DNA of 64,000 nucleotides, from positions 1 to 64,000 of the forward strand of contig NZ_BIMD01000016.1 of the NCBI RefSeq assembly GCF_004000905.1, written 5' to 3'. Shown here piece by piece: positions 1 to 9,448 of the stretch. The notes under the pieces were generated by a model. It did no database searches and was not told the DNA's origin. It saw only the letters and a program-made list of their open reading frames with translations. Made by a program: the position numbers and the translations under genes. Source of the stretch: Paenibacillus humicus NBRC 102415. GTDB taxonomy: Bacteria > Bacillota > Bacilli > Paenibacillales > Paenibacillaceae. Every line of letters starts with the position of its first letter. The first letter of the stretch is position 1.

Positions 1-1008
<1,008 letters not shown>

Positions 1009-1039
1009 TTCAAAATTTGCAGCTCTAGGAGCGGTTGAC

Positions 1040-1366
1040 ATGGCTTCGGACCCCCCTCCTTCCGTAGAAGATCGGGTTAAACGTCGAGCAAAGTATGAAA
1101 ACACCATTCATCTGCTTCTCTTTTCCCTCGCCATGGAGGAATTGAGCATGGCGCATATACTGAATGCGGAAGGCGAAAAAATCCAGCATGCGCTTGGCAC
1201 GCTCCACGGAACCAATCCTTTGGCGCGGACGGTCAAGGATATCTGCGACGTGAACGGCAGCGTGCTGGAAACATTGAAAGAACTGACCAAAAAGGATTTG
1301 ATCCTTCTCAACAAGCTGGATCGGGTGACTCAAGCATTCATGCAGACGGAAGAAGAACCATTCTGA
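1040..1366 (+). CDS. Small conserved protein with a 'MEEL..HILNAEGEKIQ' helix, partner of the collagen-like protein
   Basis: A 108-residue protein. ATG 1040 is preceded by AGGAG eight bases upstream. It is predicted to be mostly helical, with no signal peptide or membrane segment. Residues about 30-50 read SLAMEELSMAHILNAEGEK, a motif I recall from short Firmicute proteins next to collagen-like surface proteins and from tails of such proteins. A second conserved patch, 'LLNKLDRV', lies near the C-terminus. The next gene at 1412 carries the same two patches, so the two are probably paralogues. The role is unknown. Given the 31-base gap behind the collagen-like gene, assembly or anchoring of the filament is an inference only. 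Confidence 0.8.
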   Translation: MASDPPPSVEDRVKRRAKYENTIHLLLFSLAMEELSMAHILNAEGEKIQHALGTLHGTNPLARTVKDICDVNGSVLETLKELTKKDLILLNKLDRVTQAFMQTEEEPF

Positions 1367-1411
1367 AGCAGTACGGCGGAAGATATGAGTGTTGACTGGA
1401 GGTGGTGATCG

Positions 1412-1747
1412 GTGTCTCAACCGAACATTCCCGATATAACCCCTGAAATTAGCGTGACCAAAAAAGAGGCTTTGTCCCTGCTGCTCAGTTCAATCGCTAT
1501 GGAAGAGCTGGCTCTGTCCAATCTCATCAACGCGGAGGCGGACAACATTCTCGCCTTGGCCAGCCTCATCAAGAAAGAAGGATGCCTGCCATCCCGCAGC
1601 CTGCAGCAGATTCAACAAAATACGGCTCAGTTCATAGAAGGAATCGTCATCAAGCAATGGCTGGCGTTGAACCGGCTTGACCGGATCATCCATTTGGCGG
1701 GGCATGAAGGTACTTGCGAGTGCTGCCACAGCGAAGTCGAAGAATGA
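1412..1747 (+). CDS. Paralogue of the preceding small protein, with a Cys-rich tail
   Basis: A 111-residue protein starting at GTG 1412 with GGAGG at 1398-1402 (nine-base spacing). It repeats the pattern of its neighbour: 'SSIAMEELALSNLINAEADN' at about residues 27-46 and 'ALNRLDRI' near residue 90. It differs by a C-terminal 'CECCHSEVEE' with three clustered cysteines that could form disulphides or bind a metal. No export signal is visible. It sits 45 bases after the previous gene and its stop overlaps the next start (ATGA). Function is not known. Confidence 0.8.
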   Translation: MSQPNIPDITPEISVTKKEALSLLLSSIAMEELALSNLINAEADNILALASLIKKEGCLPSRSLQQIQQNTAQFIEGIVIKQWLALNRLDRIIHLAGHEGTCECCHSEVEE

Positions 1748-2217
1748 ATACCGTGCCTGAATCGCCGTTGTCCGCTCTCCTTCCTCCCAAGCCGCTGCAG
1801 GAAGCGTTGAATGAATGGCTGCAAGGGTCTCTCGCTCTCCAAAGAGCGGGCGGCCGCTTGCTGAGAGCGGAAAAAGCGGTCCTGAAAGCTTGCGGCCAAT
1901 CCAGCTCCAATCCTCCTTCGGAATCTCTCGTTCGCGGCAGCCGCCGAATCGCTCAATCGGCGAAAGAGCTTAACCGGCTCTTAGCCTCGGCTCGAAGGAG
2001 AGCCTCTCTGCTGCAATCCGGAAGCCGCAAGTCCATCCCGGCTGGGCACGAAAGCCGCCGACCCCGATCCGGCGAATCCAGCATGAAGCTGATTATCAAG
2101 CCTATGTCCGTCCCAAGGGAGCTCCCCCCGCCATCCCGCAGCCAAGCCGGCAGGGTGAAAAAACCGAATTCTCATCGTCCAACCTTCTTTGCCCGAAAGC
2201 ATCTTTTCTTCCCTTAA
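1744..2217 (+). CDS. Hypothetical basic protein, third small gene of the collagen-like operon
   Basis: A 157-residue reading frame. ATG 1744 overlaps the TGA of the preceding gene (ATGA), which suggests translational coupling. An earlier in-frame ATG at 1714 would lie inside the previous gene. Residues about 10-85 are Leu/Ala/Arg-rich and predicted helical ('EALNEWLQGSLALQRAGGRLLRAEKAV'-like, shortened here). The remainder is Arg/Pro/Ser-rich and looks disordered. I recognise no domain. Its coding status rests on the coupled start and codon pattern. It may be an operon-specific companion of the filament protein. Confidence 0.55.
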   Translation: MNTVPESPLSALLPPKPLQEALNEWLQGSLALQRAGGRLLRAEKAVLKACGQSSSNPPSESLVRGSRRIAQSAKELNRLLASARRRASLLQSGSRKSIPAGHESRRPRSGESSMKLIIKPMSVPRELPPPSRSQAGRVKKPNSHRPTFFARKHLFFP

Positions 2218-2277
2218 GGCGGTATAGCTCTTATATCGATGAAGATTTACGCCGCATGCATAGATCTCCTAATAAAA

Positions 2278-2303
2278 GCCGGGTGATCGACTTGATCCCC
2301 GGC
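2278..2303. other. Interrupted inverted repeat in the 2218-2473 intergenic region
   Basis: GCCGGG-T-GATC, a five-base loop, then GATC-CCCGGC can fold into a short hairpin downstream of the collagen-like operon. It has no T-run directly behind it, so it is a weak terminator candidate. A second small hairpin (GCGC-TCAA-GCGC followed by ATTTT) lies at about 2307-2322. The rest of the gap holds only the probable -10 of the RNase gene. Confidence 0.3.
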
Positions 2304-2424
2304 AGGCGCTCAAGCGCATTTTCAACAACCGCCACTGGACAGTATGTCCGAGGAGATTGGGACAGGCTGACAGAATCAAACATTGATTTACGAAATCGAT
2401 AATTCGCCGCCCGTCCATTTCCTG

Positions 2425-2430
2425 TATAAT
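2425..2430 (+). promoter_or_regulatory. Candidate -10 box of the barnase-like gene
   Basis: TATAAT lies 44 bases before the ATG at 2474. No good -35 is seen at 16-18 bases (AATTCG/ATTCGC), so the promoter may depend on an activator or another sigma factor. Confidence 0.35.
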
Positions 2431-2473
2431 CCAATTGCACCTATCTTCCCTATCGAAAAGGAGGCATTATGTA

Positions 2474-2911
2474 ATGAAATCAATCGTCAGGCTTTTAGCG
2501 TCGGCCGCCCTCGTGCTGGCTCTGCTGCTGGGCAATGTAAGTCCGTTGATCGGACAAGCGGCCCCGGTGGCGGATGCAGCCGTATCCGGACCGACCGATT
2601 TTGCCGGCATCATCGCCTACATCAAGGCAAACGGCAAGCTGCCGGCCAACTTCCTGACGAAAAGCCAGGCGACAAGCAAAGGCTGGGTATCCAGCAAATG
2701 CAATCTGGCCACAGTAGCACCCGGCTACAGCATCGGCGGAGATGTCTTCTCCAACTATGAAGGCCTGCTTCCTGCCAAGTCGGGGCGCACCTGGCGCGAG
2801 GCGGACGCCTATTACACGTCGGGGTGCCGCAACGCTTCACGGGTCCTTTATTCCAATGACGGCCTCTACTACACGACAAGCGACCATTACGCCAGCTTCC
2901 AGAAGTGGTGA
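2474..2911 (+). CDS. Secreted guanyl-specific ribonuclease, barnase family
   Basis: A 145-residue preprotein. ATG 2474 has AAGGAGG nine bases upstream, while an upstream in-frame ATG at 2435 has no ribosome site. Residues 1-35 form a Sec signal peptide (KSIVRLL plus an Ala/Leu core, cleavage near QAAP or ADAA). The mature part matches barnase along its catalytic half: 'RTWREADAYYTSG' holds the general base Glu, 'CRNASRVLYS' the two phosphate-binding Arg, and 'TTSDHYASF' the catalytic His. It should cleave RNA after guanosine outside the cell. The barstar-like gene follows after a terminator, which fits the toxic enzyme and inhibitor pairing of Bacillus amyloliquefaciens, although there the two genes are not adjacent. 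Confidence 0.95.
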   Translation: MKSIVRLLASAALVLALLLGNVSPLIGQAAPVADAAVSGPTDFAGIIAYIKANGKLPANFLTKSQATSKGWVSSKCNLATVAPGYSIGGDVFSNYEGLLPAKSGRTWREADAYYTSGCRNASRVLYSNDGLYYTTSDHYASFQKW

Positions 2912-2918
2912 GCAGCTT

Positions 2919-2948
2919 AAGGGACTTGCTTTTTCAAGCAAGTCCCTT
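2919..2948 (+). terminator. Strong hairpin between the RNase and inhibitor genes
   Basis: A perfect 11-bp stem (AAGGGACTTGC / GCAAGTCCCTT) around an eight-base loop, followed by ATTCTT. It starts eight bases after the RNase stop. The tail is only moderately T-rich, so partial read-through into barstar is possible. Confidence 0.75.
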
Positions 2949-2982
2949 ATTCTTGGAATAGACATGAACCCTCTCCAAGGAG

Positions 2983-3279
2983 ATGAGAAGGCTGGACAAT
3001 ATCTTGCTACTGGACGGCAGCAAGCTGGCGACGATCGAAGCTTTTCACGAAGCGCTTAGCCGCGGGCTGCACTTCCCCGATTATTATGGCCGCAATTTGG
3101 ATGCCCTTTACGATTGCCTGACGGATTATGACGGTTCCCCGCTGACCATTCATTGGACTTTCATCGAAGACAGCCTCAAGCTGCTTGGCGAACGCACGAC
3201 ATCCGCCCTGCTCTCCGTATTCAAGGATGCCGCAGCCCGCAACCCCAGCTTGATTTTCTCCACTCCCGACTCGAACTAA
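2983..3279 (+). CDS. Barstar-family ribonuclease inhibitor
   Basis: A 98-residue cytoplasmic protein. 'HFPDYYGRNLDALYDCLTDY' (about residues 30-49) is the barstar signature. It includes the helix-2 region whose Asp/Glu residues plug the RNase active site, and the Trp-containing strand ('IHWTF') follows. It would protect the cell from barnase that folds before export. The start is unclear: AAGGAG (2977-2982) abuts ATG 2983 with no spacing, and an in-frame CTG at 2992 would have ideal spacing. No promoter is obvious in the 34 bases after the intergenic hairpin, so expression may rely on read-through from the RNase gene. Confidence 0.93.
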   Translation: MRRLDNILLLDGSKLATIEAFHEALSRGLHFPDYYGRNLDALYDCLTDYDGSPLTIHWTFIEDSLKLLGERTTSALLSVFKDAAARNPSLIFSTPDSN

Positions 3280-3288
3280 AAAGACCGG

Positions 3289-3315
3289 AGGCCTGCCGAA
3301 AACCTCGGCAGGCCT
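3289..3315 (-). terminator. Terminator between convergent barstar and flavoprotein genes
   Basis: An 11-bp stem AGGCCTGCCGA / TCGGCAGGCCT. Read on the minus strand it is followed by CCGG then TCTTTTT, so it mainly serves the flavoprotein gene ending at 3383. It may also stop plus-strand transcription from barstar. Confidence 0.6.
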
Positions 3316-3382
3316 AGCAGGCTTCCATCTATCGGCTTGGTTATTTCCACGCGCATCCGTTCCTTTCCGCATATCTGTCCAT

Positions 3383-4822
3383 TCAGCCGCCATCTGCAGC
3401 AACCTCTGCAGCAGCCGGCCAATGTCCGGCGAATTCCTGCTCGTCATAAGCGTAAAAGCTGGCCAGAATCGGCTTGCGGTCATCGAGAAACAGCTGGCTC
3501 GACACGGCGGATACAAGCTTGGGAATCGCATAACGCATGCCCGAAAGGGCCGAAGCCGACAATCCGCAGCTGATCATCGCAGAGTAATTGAACGTAAACA
3601 GTCCATGTAGCAGGCTGTCCCCCTCTTCGGTTCGGCTCGTGAAGGCGAAGCCTGGCGTCAAGTAAGGATGGGCGTCAAGCACAGAGCTGGCGATGGGCTC
3701 CGGAGCGTCGTACCGGTCCTTCCAGCGGGCGATATGCTTTTCCACCAGCTTCAGCTCCGGACGCAGCGCCGGATCGGTCAGCAAGCCGGTGCTGACGAGC
3801 AGGAAGTCGTAGGCGAAGCTTCCTGCAGGCGTCGTTACGACCGCCTGCCCCCCCTCCTCCCTGACAGCCAGCCATGGCGCTCCCAGATGGAGGCTGAAGC
3901 CCGGCCAGGCGCACGCCCGCTGGAAGGTGTCGTTGGTCGGAGGCTGATTGTGACGGAAGAAATGCGCCATCGCCTCGTATTTCTCTTCATCGGAGAGGAT
4001 GTGGAAATGCTCGATCATGCCTGAATACTCCATCTGGCGGATCGGATTGATCCGAGGCAGCTCGCTACGCCGGACGAATACATGCGCAGCCGCGGCTCCT
4101 TGAGCAAGCGCATGGTTGGCGTTGTCGAACGCCGATGCTCCCCCTCCCAGCACAGCGATCCTCTTCCCGGCAAGCCTGGAGAAATCGATCGGCTCCGAAG
4201 TATGGGCATATAGGCTGCGGGATACGTTGTCGGCCACGATGCCGGGAACATGCCACTCTCCGCCCCCCTGAATGCCGGTAGCCAGAACGACCTTTCGCGC
4301 CAGCAGATGCGGGGATGAAGGCTCGGAGCCTTCCACATGAAGGCGATGGATGCCGCCCGGAAGCGGCTCGACCAGCTTCAGCCTGGCATCGTTCCGAACA
4401 GGCAGCGCGAGGATGCGGCGATACCATCGCAAATATTCCATCCATTCGCCGCGCGGAATTTTGTCCACTGCCTCCCAGCCTTCCTCTCCGTGCTGCGATT
4501 CCCACCAGGAGCGGAAGGTCAGGGAAGGGATGCCGAGATCGATGGAAGTCAGATGCTTGGGCGTCCTAAGCGTGACCATTCGGGCATAGGTTGCCCAAGG
4601 CCCCTCCCAACCCTCCGCATTCTCGTCGATGACAAGAATGTTGGACACTCTCTCCCGCAGCAGGCCGAAGGCGGTGCCGAGCCCGCTTTGGCCGGCGCCG
4701 ACGATGACAACATCATAGACGTGCCCATCCGGATGCACGCGGGGACGAACCCAATCCTTTCCACCAAAAGCAATATAGGCAAGATCTTTGCGGACGCGCG
4801 CGTTCAGTTCCTCTAGGCTCAT
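3383..4822 (-). CDS. FAD/NAD(P)-dependent oxidoreductase (flavin-containing monooxygenase-like)
   Basis: A 479-residue protein from ATG 4822. The start is placed here because GGAAAGG lies 13 bases upstream and the protein then begins MSLEELNARV. Starts at 4834 and 4864 are also open. Two Rossmann motifs are visible: 'VVIVGAGQSGLG' near residue 40 (FAD) and 'IAVLGGGASAFD' near residue 210 (NAD(P)H), with an 'ATGIQGG' FAD-linking turn between them. This is the layout of class B flavoprotein monooxygenases and related 'putative flavoprotein' oxidoreductases. The family FxGxxxHxxx(Y/F) fingerprint is not obvious, so an actual monooxygenase activity is uncertain. It is monocistronic, and the substrate is unknown. 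Confidence 0.8.
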   Translation of the reverse strand: MSLEELNARVRKDLAYIAFGGKDWVRPRVHPDGHVYDVVIVGAGQSGLGTAFGLLRERVSNILVIDENAEGWEGPWATYARMVTLRTPKHLTSIDLGIPSLTFRSWWESQHGEEGWEAVDKIPRGEWMEYLRWYRRILALPVRNDARLKLVEPLPGGIHRLHVEGSEPSSPHLLARKVVLATGIQGGGEWHVPGIVADNVSRSLYAHTSEPIDFSRLAGKRIAVLGGGASAFDNANHALAQGAAAAHVFVRRSELPRINPIRQMEYSGMIEHFHILSDEEKYEAMAHFFRHNQPPTNDTFQRACAWPGFSLHLGAPWLAVREEGGQAVVTTPAGSFAYDFLLVSTGLLTDPALRPELKLVEKHIARWKDRYDAPEPIASSVLDAHPYLTPGFAFTSRTEEGDSLLHGLFTFNYSAMISCGLSASALSGMRYAIPKLVSAVSSQLFLDDRKPILASFYAYDEQEFAGHWPAAAEVAADGG

Positions 4823-5101
4823 GGCAGCATTCATACCTTTCCGGACGCGATGGCATCCTTGCATGACCGTTCATCAAAGGAATCAGCGGATAGAAGGAGA
4901 GATTTCGCGACAATATGCGGCCAACCGCTCCTCATCAGCTCCTTCGAAATTGTTTATAGGTTATATTTTATGACCTGCTGTGTAAATATAGAGCTCTGCA
5001 TCTTGTAATCCGCTTTTCGGATTTTGTGCAGCGTAACGATTTTCCCCGCCTTCTCCCCGAACGGCCCCTTTCTCCCTCTCGCCCTTCCATTCCGCTTGAA
5101 A

Positions 5102-5148
5102 CAAAAAAAGCATCTCCGGAGCGACAGGAGATCGCTTCGGAGATGCTT
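5102..5148 (-). terminator. Terminator of the AraC/dehydrogenase operon
   Basis: A 17-bp stem (5108-5124 with 5132-5148, one G.U pair) and a seven-base loop. On the minus strand it is followed by a run of seven T (A-run 5103-5109). It lies just after the AraC gene stop at 5162. Confidence 0.9.
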
Positions 5149-5161
5149 CTTGCGGCCGGCT

Positions 5162-6010
5162 TCACATCCCCGGAAGGCTGCGCCGGTACTTGTCGGCAGA
5201 CATGCCGACCGTCTGCTTGAACAGACGGCTGAAATGGGCCGGATGCTTGAACCCGACGCGGAAGCCCGCTTCCGTAACGGAAATGTCCGGTTCCAGCAGA
5301 AAAAGCACCCTGGCCTGGTTGACGCGCTGCTTGTAGATGTACTCGAACAGCTGCACGCCGGTAACTTCCTTGAACGTTCTGGACAGGTAGGAACGGCTCA
5401 GATGCAGCTCGCTCTGAAGCCGCTCCAGCGTCAGCTCCTCGGAAAGATGTCCGCCGATATAGTCCATGATATCCTGCGCGATCTGCTCCTTGTCCCTCGA
5501 CCGTTCCGGCGCCAGATTCATCGGCTCCCGGCATCGCTCGTAGATGAACCCGAGCAGATCCTCGAACGCCAGCTTCATCCGGTACAGGCCGGAAGCATCG
5601 CCCTGCTTCTTGAAGCGGTCCATCCGGGCCAGAATCTGCTCCGCTTCTTCCCTATGCTCTCCCCGCAAAGACAGCCGATAGTTGCGGAGCTCCTCGAACG
5701 GCCGCATGACGGGAAGCTGCGCCCCGGAAGGCGAGGCGGCCCGGAGCGGATCGGGGTAGAAATGAATGATGCTCCGCACGTAAGGACGGCTCGGATCGAC
5801 CTTGGGCCTGTGCAGGGTCATGCCGTACATGAGCAGCATGTCGCCCGGCTCCAGGCGATAAATGCGGCTACCGATCAGATACGTGCAATCCCCTTCATGG
5901 AAGAAATAAATCTCATAGTAGGGATGAGAATGGAAATCCTGCATGACCTGCCCATCCTCGCGAAAGGTATAATCGAGCAGGCCGGCAGGATATCCGCCGC
6001 TTCCGGACAT
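5162..6010 (-). CDS. AraC-family transcriptional regulator with N-terminal cupin
   Basis: A 282-residue protein from ATG 6010, with GGAGAGG 11 bases upstream. ATG 6043 is an alternative that adds 11 residues. The N-terminal half is a cupin-type sensor ('HSHPYYEIYFFHEG', 'YRLEPGDMLLM'). The C-terminal 100 residues hold the two helix-turn-helix motifs of AraC proteins ('LTLERLQSELHLSRSYLSRTFK' region and 'VTEAGFRVGFKHPAHFSRLFK' region, shortened here). It is the last gene of a minus-strand series with an isomerase-like protein and two Gfo/Idh dehydrogenases, so it probably senses a sugar and controls that operon. It ends at a strong terminator. Confidence 0.9.
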   Translation of the reverse strand: MSGSGGYPAGLLDYTFREDGQVMQDFHSHPYYEIYFFHEGDCTYLIGSRIYRLEPGDMLLMYGMTLHRPKVDPSRPYVRSIIHFYPDPLRAASPSGAQLPVMRPFEELRNYRLSLRGEHREEAEQILARMDRFKKQGDASGLYRMKLAFEDLLGFIYERCREPMNLAPERSRDKEQIAQDIMDYIGGHLSEELTLERLQSELHLSRSYLSRTFKEVTGVQLFEYIYKQRVNQARVLFLLEPDISVTEAGFRVGFKHPAHFSRLFKQTVGMSADKYRRSLPGM

Positions 6011-6089
6011 GCATGCCACATCCTCTCCATGGCTCACGGCCATGGGTTCAGCATACCATCGTCCATCCGTTCTGATAAGAGAGCACCTG

Positions 6090-6968
6090 TCAGGCTCCCG
6101 ACGCGGCACCGCTCGTCTCCAGCAGCTCGCGCATATAGCGCGAGTATTGCTCCAGCATTTCCGGCGAGCTGTATTGCCCGCTGAAATCCTCCACCCCGAT
6201 GAAACCGTCGTAGCCGACGGCGACGAGGTCGGAGACAACTTCCCTCCAGCGGACGACTCCGCCTTTCATGCCCGTCCAGCCGCTGTTCCACCGTACGCTT
6301 CCATCGGCATCGGCCGTCGATGTCCACCCGGCATTTTTCATATGCACATGAGCCAAATAGGGTCCGAGCATCTCCATGCCCATGCGGTGATTCTCGTAGC
6401 CTTCATGGACCATGTTGCCGGGATCGTAGAGGACGCCGACGGCATCGGCGTCCAGCCCTTCGCACAGCCGGATGGCAGCCGAAGCGCTCGGGGCGATCGT
6501 CCCGTGATGGGTCTCGATCAGGCCTTTGACTCCATATTGCCTGCACAGGCCGGAAGCTTCGCGCAGGTAGATCCTCTGCAGGCCGAACAGCTCGCCGAAA
6601 GGTCTCGACCGGTCGTAGCCGTGAACGCCGAGACGGATATAATCCGCTCCGAGCTCCCTCGCCGCAGCCAGCACCTGCTCCGTCCCTTCCAGATCGCCCG
6701 CTTGCAGATAAGGCGTCAGGCTTATGGACTTCAGTCCTTCCTTCTCCGCTGCGCTTCGGAACCGGGCCAGCACGCCGGCATCTGCGCTCTGCGGCACCGT
6801 AGCCAGATTGTTGCCCCAGAAGGAGGGCTTCTCTTGCCCGACAGCTGCGGGAGTATCCTTGCAGCGCCATTCTATCCCCTGCAGGCCTGCCTTGCGGGCG
6901 GCTGCGGCAAGCTCCTCCGGATGAAGCTCCGGCGTTGCCACCGTAAATACGGACAGCTGAATCGTCAT
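6090..6968 (-). CDS. Sugar-phosphate isomerase/epimerase-like TIM-barrel protein (IolE/xylose isomerase-like)
   Basis: A 292-residue protein. ATG 6968 follows GGAGG by 11 bases. It has the AP-endonuclease-2/xylose-isomerase-like TIM barrel, with expected metal ligands at barrel strand ends: 'LIETHHG' (Glu), 'LYDPGN' (Asp), 'AHVHMKN' (His) and 'IGVEDFS' (Glu). Such proteins isomerise, epimerise or dehydrate keto-sugars or inosose-like intermediates. It lies between two Gfo/Idh dehydrogenases and an AraC regulator. That trio is typical of oxidation and epimerisation routes for inositols or unusual hexoses. The true substrate cannot be read from sequence. Confidence 0.85.
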   Translation of the reverse strand: MTIQLSVFTVATPELHPEELAAAARKAGLQGIEWRCKDTPAAVGQEKPSFWGNNLATVPQSADAGVLARFRSAAEKEGLKSISLTPYLQAGDLEGTEQVLAAARELGADYIRLGVHGYDRSRPFGELFGLQRIYLREASGLCRQYGVKGLIETHHGTIAPSASAAIRLCEGLDADAVGVLYDPGNMVHEGYENHRMGMEMLGPYLAHVHMKNAGWTSTADADGSVRWNSGWTGMKGGVVRWREVVSDLVAVGYDGFIGVEDFSGQYSSPEMLEQYSRYMRELLETSGAASGA

Positions 6969-7044
6969 GGTCGATATGGCCTCCGATCTGTCATCTGAAT
7001 TATTTCCGCCTCCAGGAAGCAGTCTCCTTATTCAAGGCGGAGCT

Positions 7045-8124
7045 TCAATTGAATCCGCCGATCCTTGTCGCTGCCGCTTGCGCCAGCAGGCACAGCTCCG
7101 CCGCCTTGAACGCATGCTCCTGCGTCATGGCCTTCTCCGTCCGGTTCAGGACATCGAGAATCAGGCTGCCGAAAAACGGATACCCGACCTTGCCGGACAG
7201 CTCCATATGATGCTCTCCCTCGCCGTTTACGAGATAGAGATGATCCCCCTGCGGGGAACGGGCGATATCCACGTACTTGCGCAGCTCGATATAACCCTCC
7301 GTGCCGAGGATGACCGTGCGGCCGTCCCCCCAGGTCGAGAGGCCTGCCGGCGTCAGCCAGTCGACCCGGAAGTAATGGCTGGCTCCGTTGTCGCCCAGCA
7401 GGCTGGCGTCGCCGAAATCCTCCAGCTCGGGATAGTCTGGATGGTGGTAATTGCCCACCTTGCTGTGAAGCACCCGGGCATCGCGGCAGCCGGCAAAATG
7501 AAGGAACTGCTCGATCTGATGGCTGCCGATATCGCACAGGATGCCTCCATACCGCTGCCGGTCGAAAAACCAGTCCGGCCGCGACGGCGCATTGAGCCGA
7601 TGCGGGCCGGTTCCCATCACCTGCACGACCCGTCCGACGGCTCCGTCGGCGATAAGCTCTCCGGCGAATACGGCGCTCTCCACATGCAGCCTTTCGCTGA
7701 AATAAACGGCATACTTGCGGCCGGTCTCGGCGGCGCAGCGACGGGCTTCCTCCAGCTGCGAGAGCTCCGTGAACGGCGTTTTGTCCGTAAAATAATCCTT
7801 GCCATGCCGCATGACCTTGACGCCGAGCGGTCCGCGCTCGTTCGGCACGGCGGCTGCCGCGACGAGATGCAGCTCCGGATCCTGAAGAACTTCTTCCAGG
7901 GATCCGGCAATGGCCGCGCCCGGGTAGCGGGAGGCAAACGCGGCTGCCCGATCGTAATCGGCATCATAGACCGACTTCAGCGTGCCGCCTGCTTCGATCA
8001 GTCCGTTGCACATGCCGTAAATATGGCCATGGTCGAGGCAGACAGCGGCGAACACGAATTCCCCCCTGCCGACGACGGGACTCGGCTTCCCTTGCGGGGC
8101 ATAATTCATGCCGTCCTTGCTCAC
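7045..8124 (-). CDS. Gfo/Idh/MocA-family NAD(P)-dependent oxidoreductase
   Basis: A 359-residue protein from GTG 8124, with an AAGGGGG ribosome site about eight bases upstream. The Rossmann half is atypical: the usual GxGxxG is replaced by 'AAVCLDHGHIYGM', as in a subgroup of GFO-like sugar oxidoreductases. The catalytic-lysine position appears as 'YFTDKTPFT' in place of the classic EKP. The C-terminal alpha/beta domain has 'CDIGSHQIEQFLHF', the conserved Asp-x-Gly-x-His active-site patch. It is co-transcribed with the second dehydrogenase upstream and the isomerase-like gene downstream. Oxidation or reduction of a cyclic sugar or its acid is inferred. Confidence 0.85.
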   Translation of the reverse strand: MSKDGMNYAPQGKPSPVVGRGEFVFAAVCLDHGHIYGMCNGLIEAGGTLKSVYDADYDRAAAFASRYPGAAIAGSLEEVLQDPELHLVAAAAVPNERGPLGVKVMRHGKDYFTDKTPFTELSQLEEARRCAAETGRKYAVYFSERLHVESAVFAGELIADGAVGRVVQVMGTGPHRLNAPSRPDWFFDRQRYGGILCDIGSHQIEQFLHFAGCRDARVLHSKVGNYHHPDYPELEDFGDASLLGDNGASHYFRVDWLTPAGLSTWGDGRTVILGTEGYIELRKYVDIARSPQGDHLYLVNGEGEHHMELSGKVGYPFFGSLILDVLNRTEKAMTQEHAFKAAELCLLAQAAATRIGGFN

Positions 8125-8179
8125 TTGCGGTTCCCCCTTTCATCCGCAGCGTCAATCGCCGCGACAATGATTGAATGTT

Positions 8180-9352
8180 CTAATGAGTGCCCTTCACATC
8201 CAGCGTACGGCCTGCAGCCGCTTGGTCCTTGCCGGCAGTCGAAGCCGCGATGCGGGCCTGCAGCTCACGGTAATACTGCTCGTCATCCAGCGGCAGCTCC
8301 ACCCAGCCGTCCGTCCAGGCGGACAGGAGCATGGCGTTGGCAAGCGCCAAGCCTTTGATCCCTTCCTCTCCAGGCGACTCCAGCGGGGCGCGTCCGGCGA
8401 TGGCATCGACCCAGTTGCGGGTCACGGCCCGGTGCTGATTGGGCTCGCCGCCCGGCACCGGGACATCGATCCGCCATGTCTCCGGGCTGCCGAAGCCTCC
8501 GGCGTACGTCCGGTTGAACTCGCTCTCCGGCGTTCGGAGACGCCAGAACGTCAGCTTGCCGTCCTCGGCGACCAGCTTGCCGCGGTCGCCGGTAATCTCG
8601 AGCCGGTTCGTGCCGGGCGCATCGACGGTCGACGTAATGAACACTCCGGTCGCTCCGTTGGGGTATTCGGCGTAAGCGGTAACATCGTTCTCCACTTCAA
8701 TGTCCCGATGCTTGCCGAAGCCGCAGAAAGCACGGATCCGGGTCGGCATGAGGCCGGTGACCCACTGCCACAGATCGAGGTTATGGGGCGATTGGTTCAT
8801 CAGGACGCCTCCGCCCTCGCCTTCCCAGGTCGCTCTCCAGCCGCCGCTGTCGTAATAGCTTTGGGAACGGTACCAATCCGTGACGATCCAATTGATGCGC
8901 CTGACGTCGCCGAGCTCTCCGGTTTGGATCAGCTCTCGCATTTTGCGGTAAAGAGGGTTCGTCCGCTGATTGAACATGATGCCGAACACCCGGCCGCTGG
9001 CGGCGGCAGCCTCGTTCATGATCTTGACCTGCTTCGTATACACGCCGGCCGGCTTCTCCACAAGCACATGCAGTCCCGCTTGGAGGGCGGCTATCGTTTC
9101 TTCGGGATGGGAATAATGCGGCGTGCAGATCAGGACGCCGTCCACCTCGCCGGAATCGAACATCTCCCTGGCGCTTGTGTACGTCTTGACGGAGTCGCCG
9201 AAGGCGGCCTTCGCCCAGGAAAGCCTTTCCTCCCGGACATCCGATACGGCAGCCAGCACGCCTCCCGGCACTTCGCCCGCCGCCAGATACGCGGCATGGC
9301 CCGAGCCCATATTGCCGAGCCCGACAATTCCGATTCTCAGCTCAGTCGTCAT
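8180..9352 (-). CDS. Gfo/Idh/MocA-family NAD(P)-dependent oxidoreductase
   Basis: A 390-residue protein. ATG 9352 is set by GGGGAGG seven bases upstream; the frame stays open further upstream without another ribosome site. The N-terminal Rossmann domain reads 'IGIVGLGNMGSGH', the catalytic lysine motif is 'VLVEKPAG', and the substrate-domain patch is 'NQSPHNLDLWQW' with Asp and His. This is a canonical member of the inositol dehydrogenase/glucose-fructose oxidoreductase family. It is the first gene of the minus-strand operon that also encodes a second family member, an isomerase-like protein and an AraC regulator. A cre-like box lies about 100 bases upstream. Confidence 0.9.
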   Translation of the reverse strand: MTTELRIGIVGLGNMGSGHAAYLAAGEVPGGVLAAVSDVREERLSWAKAAFGDSVKTYTSAREMFDSGEVDGVLICTPHYSHPEETIAALQAGLHVLVEKPAGVYTKQVKIMNEAAAASGRVFGIMFNQRTNPLYRKMRELIQTGELGDVRRINWIVTDWYRSQSYYDSGGWRATWEGEGGGVLMNQSPHNLDLWQWVTGLMPTRIRAFCGFGKHRDIEVENDVTAYAEYPNGATGVFITSTVDAPGTNRLEITGDRGKLVAEDGKLTFWRLRTPESEFNRTYAGGFGSPETWRIDVPVPGGEPNQHRAVTRNWVDAIAGRAPLESPGEEGIKGLALANAMLLSAWTDGWVELPLDDEQYYRELQARIAASTAGKDQAAAGRTLDVKGTH

Positions 9353-9448
9353 TTGAATGCCTCCCCATGCTTCGGTTCCGCCCGCCTGTTGGCGGGTATG
9401 CCGTGATTGTATCATGGCAGCGGTTGCAGCTCTTGACCGAGATGGACC

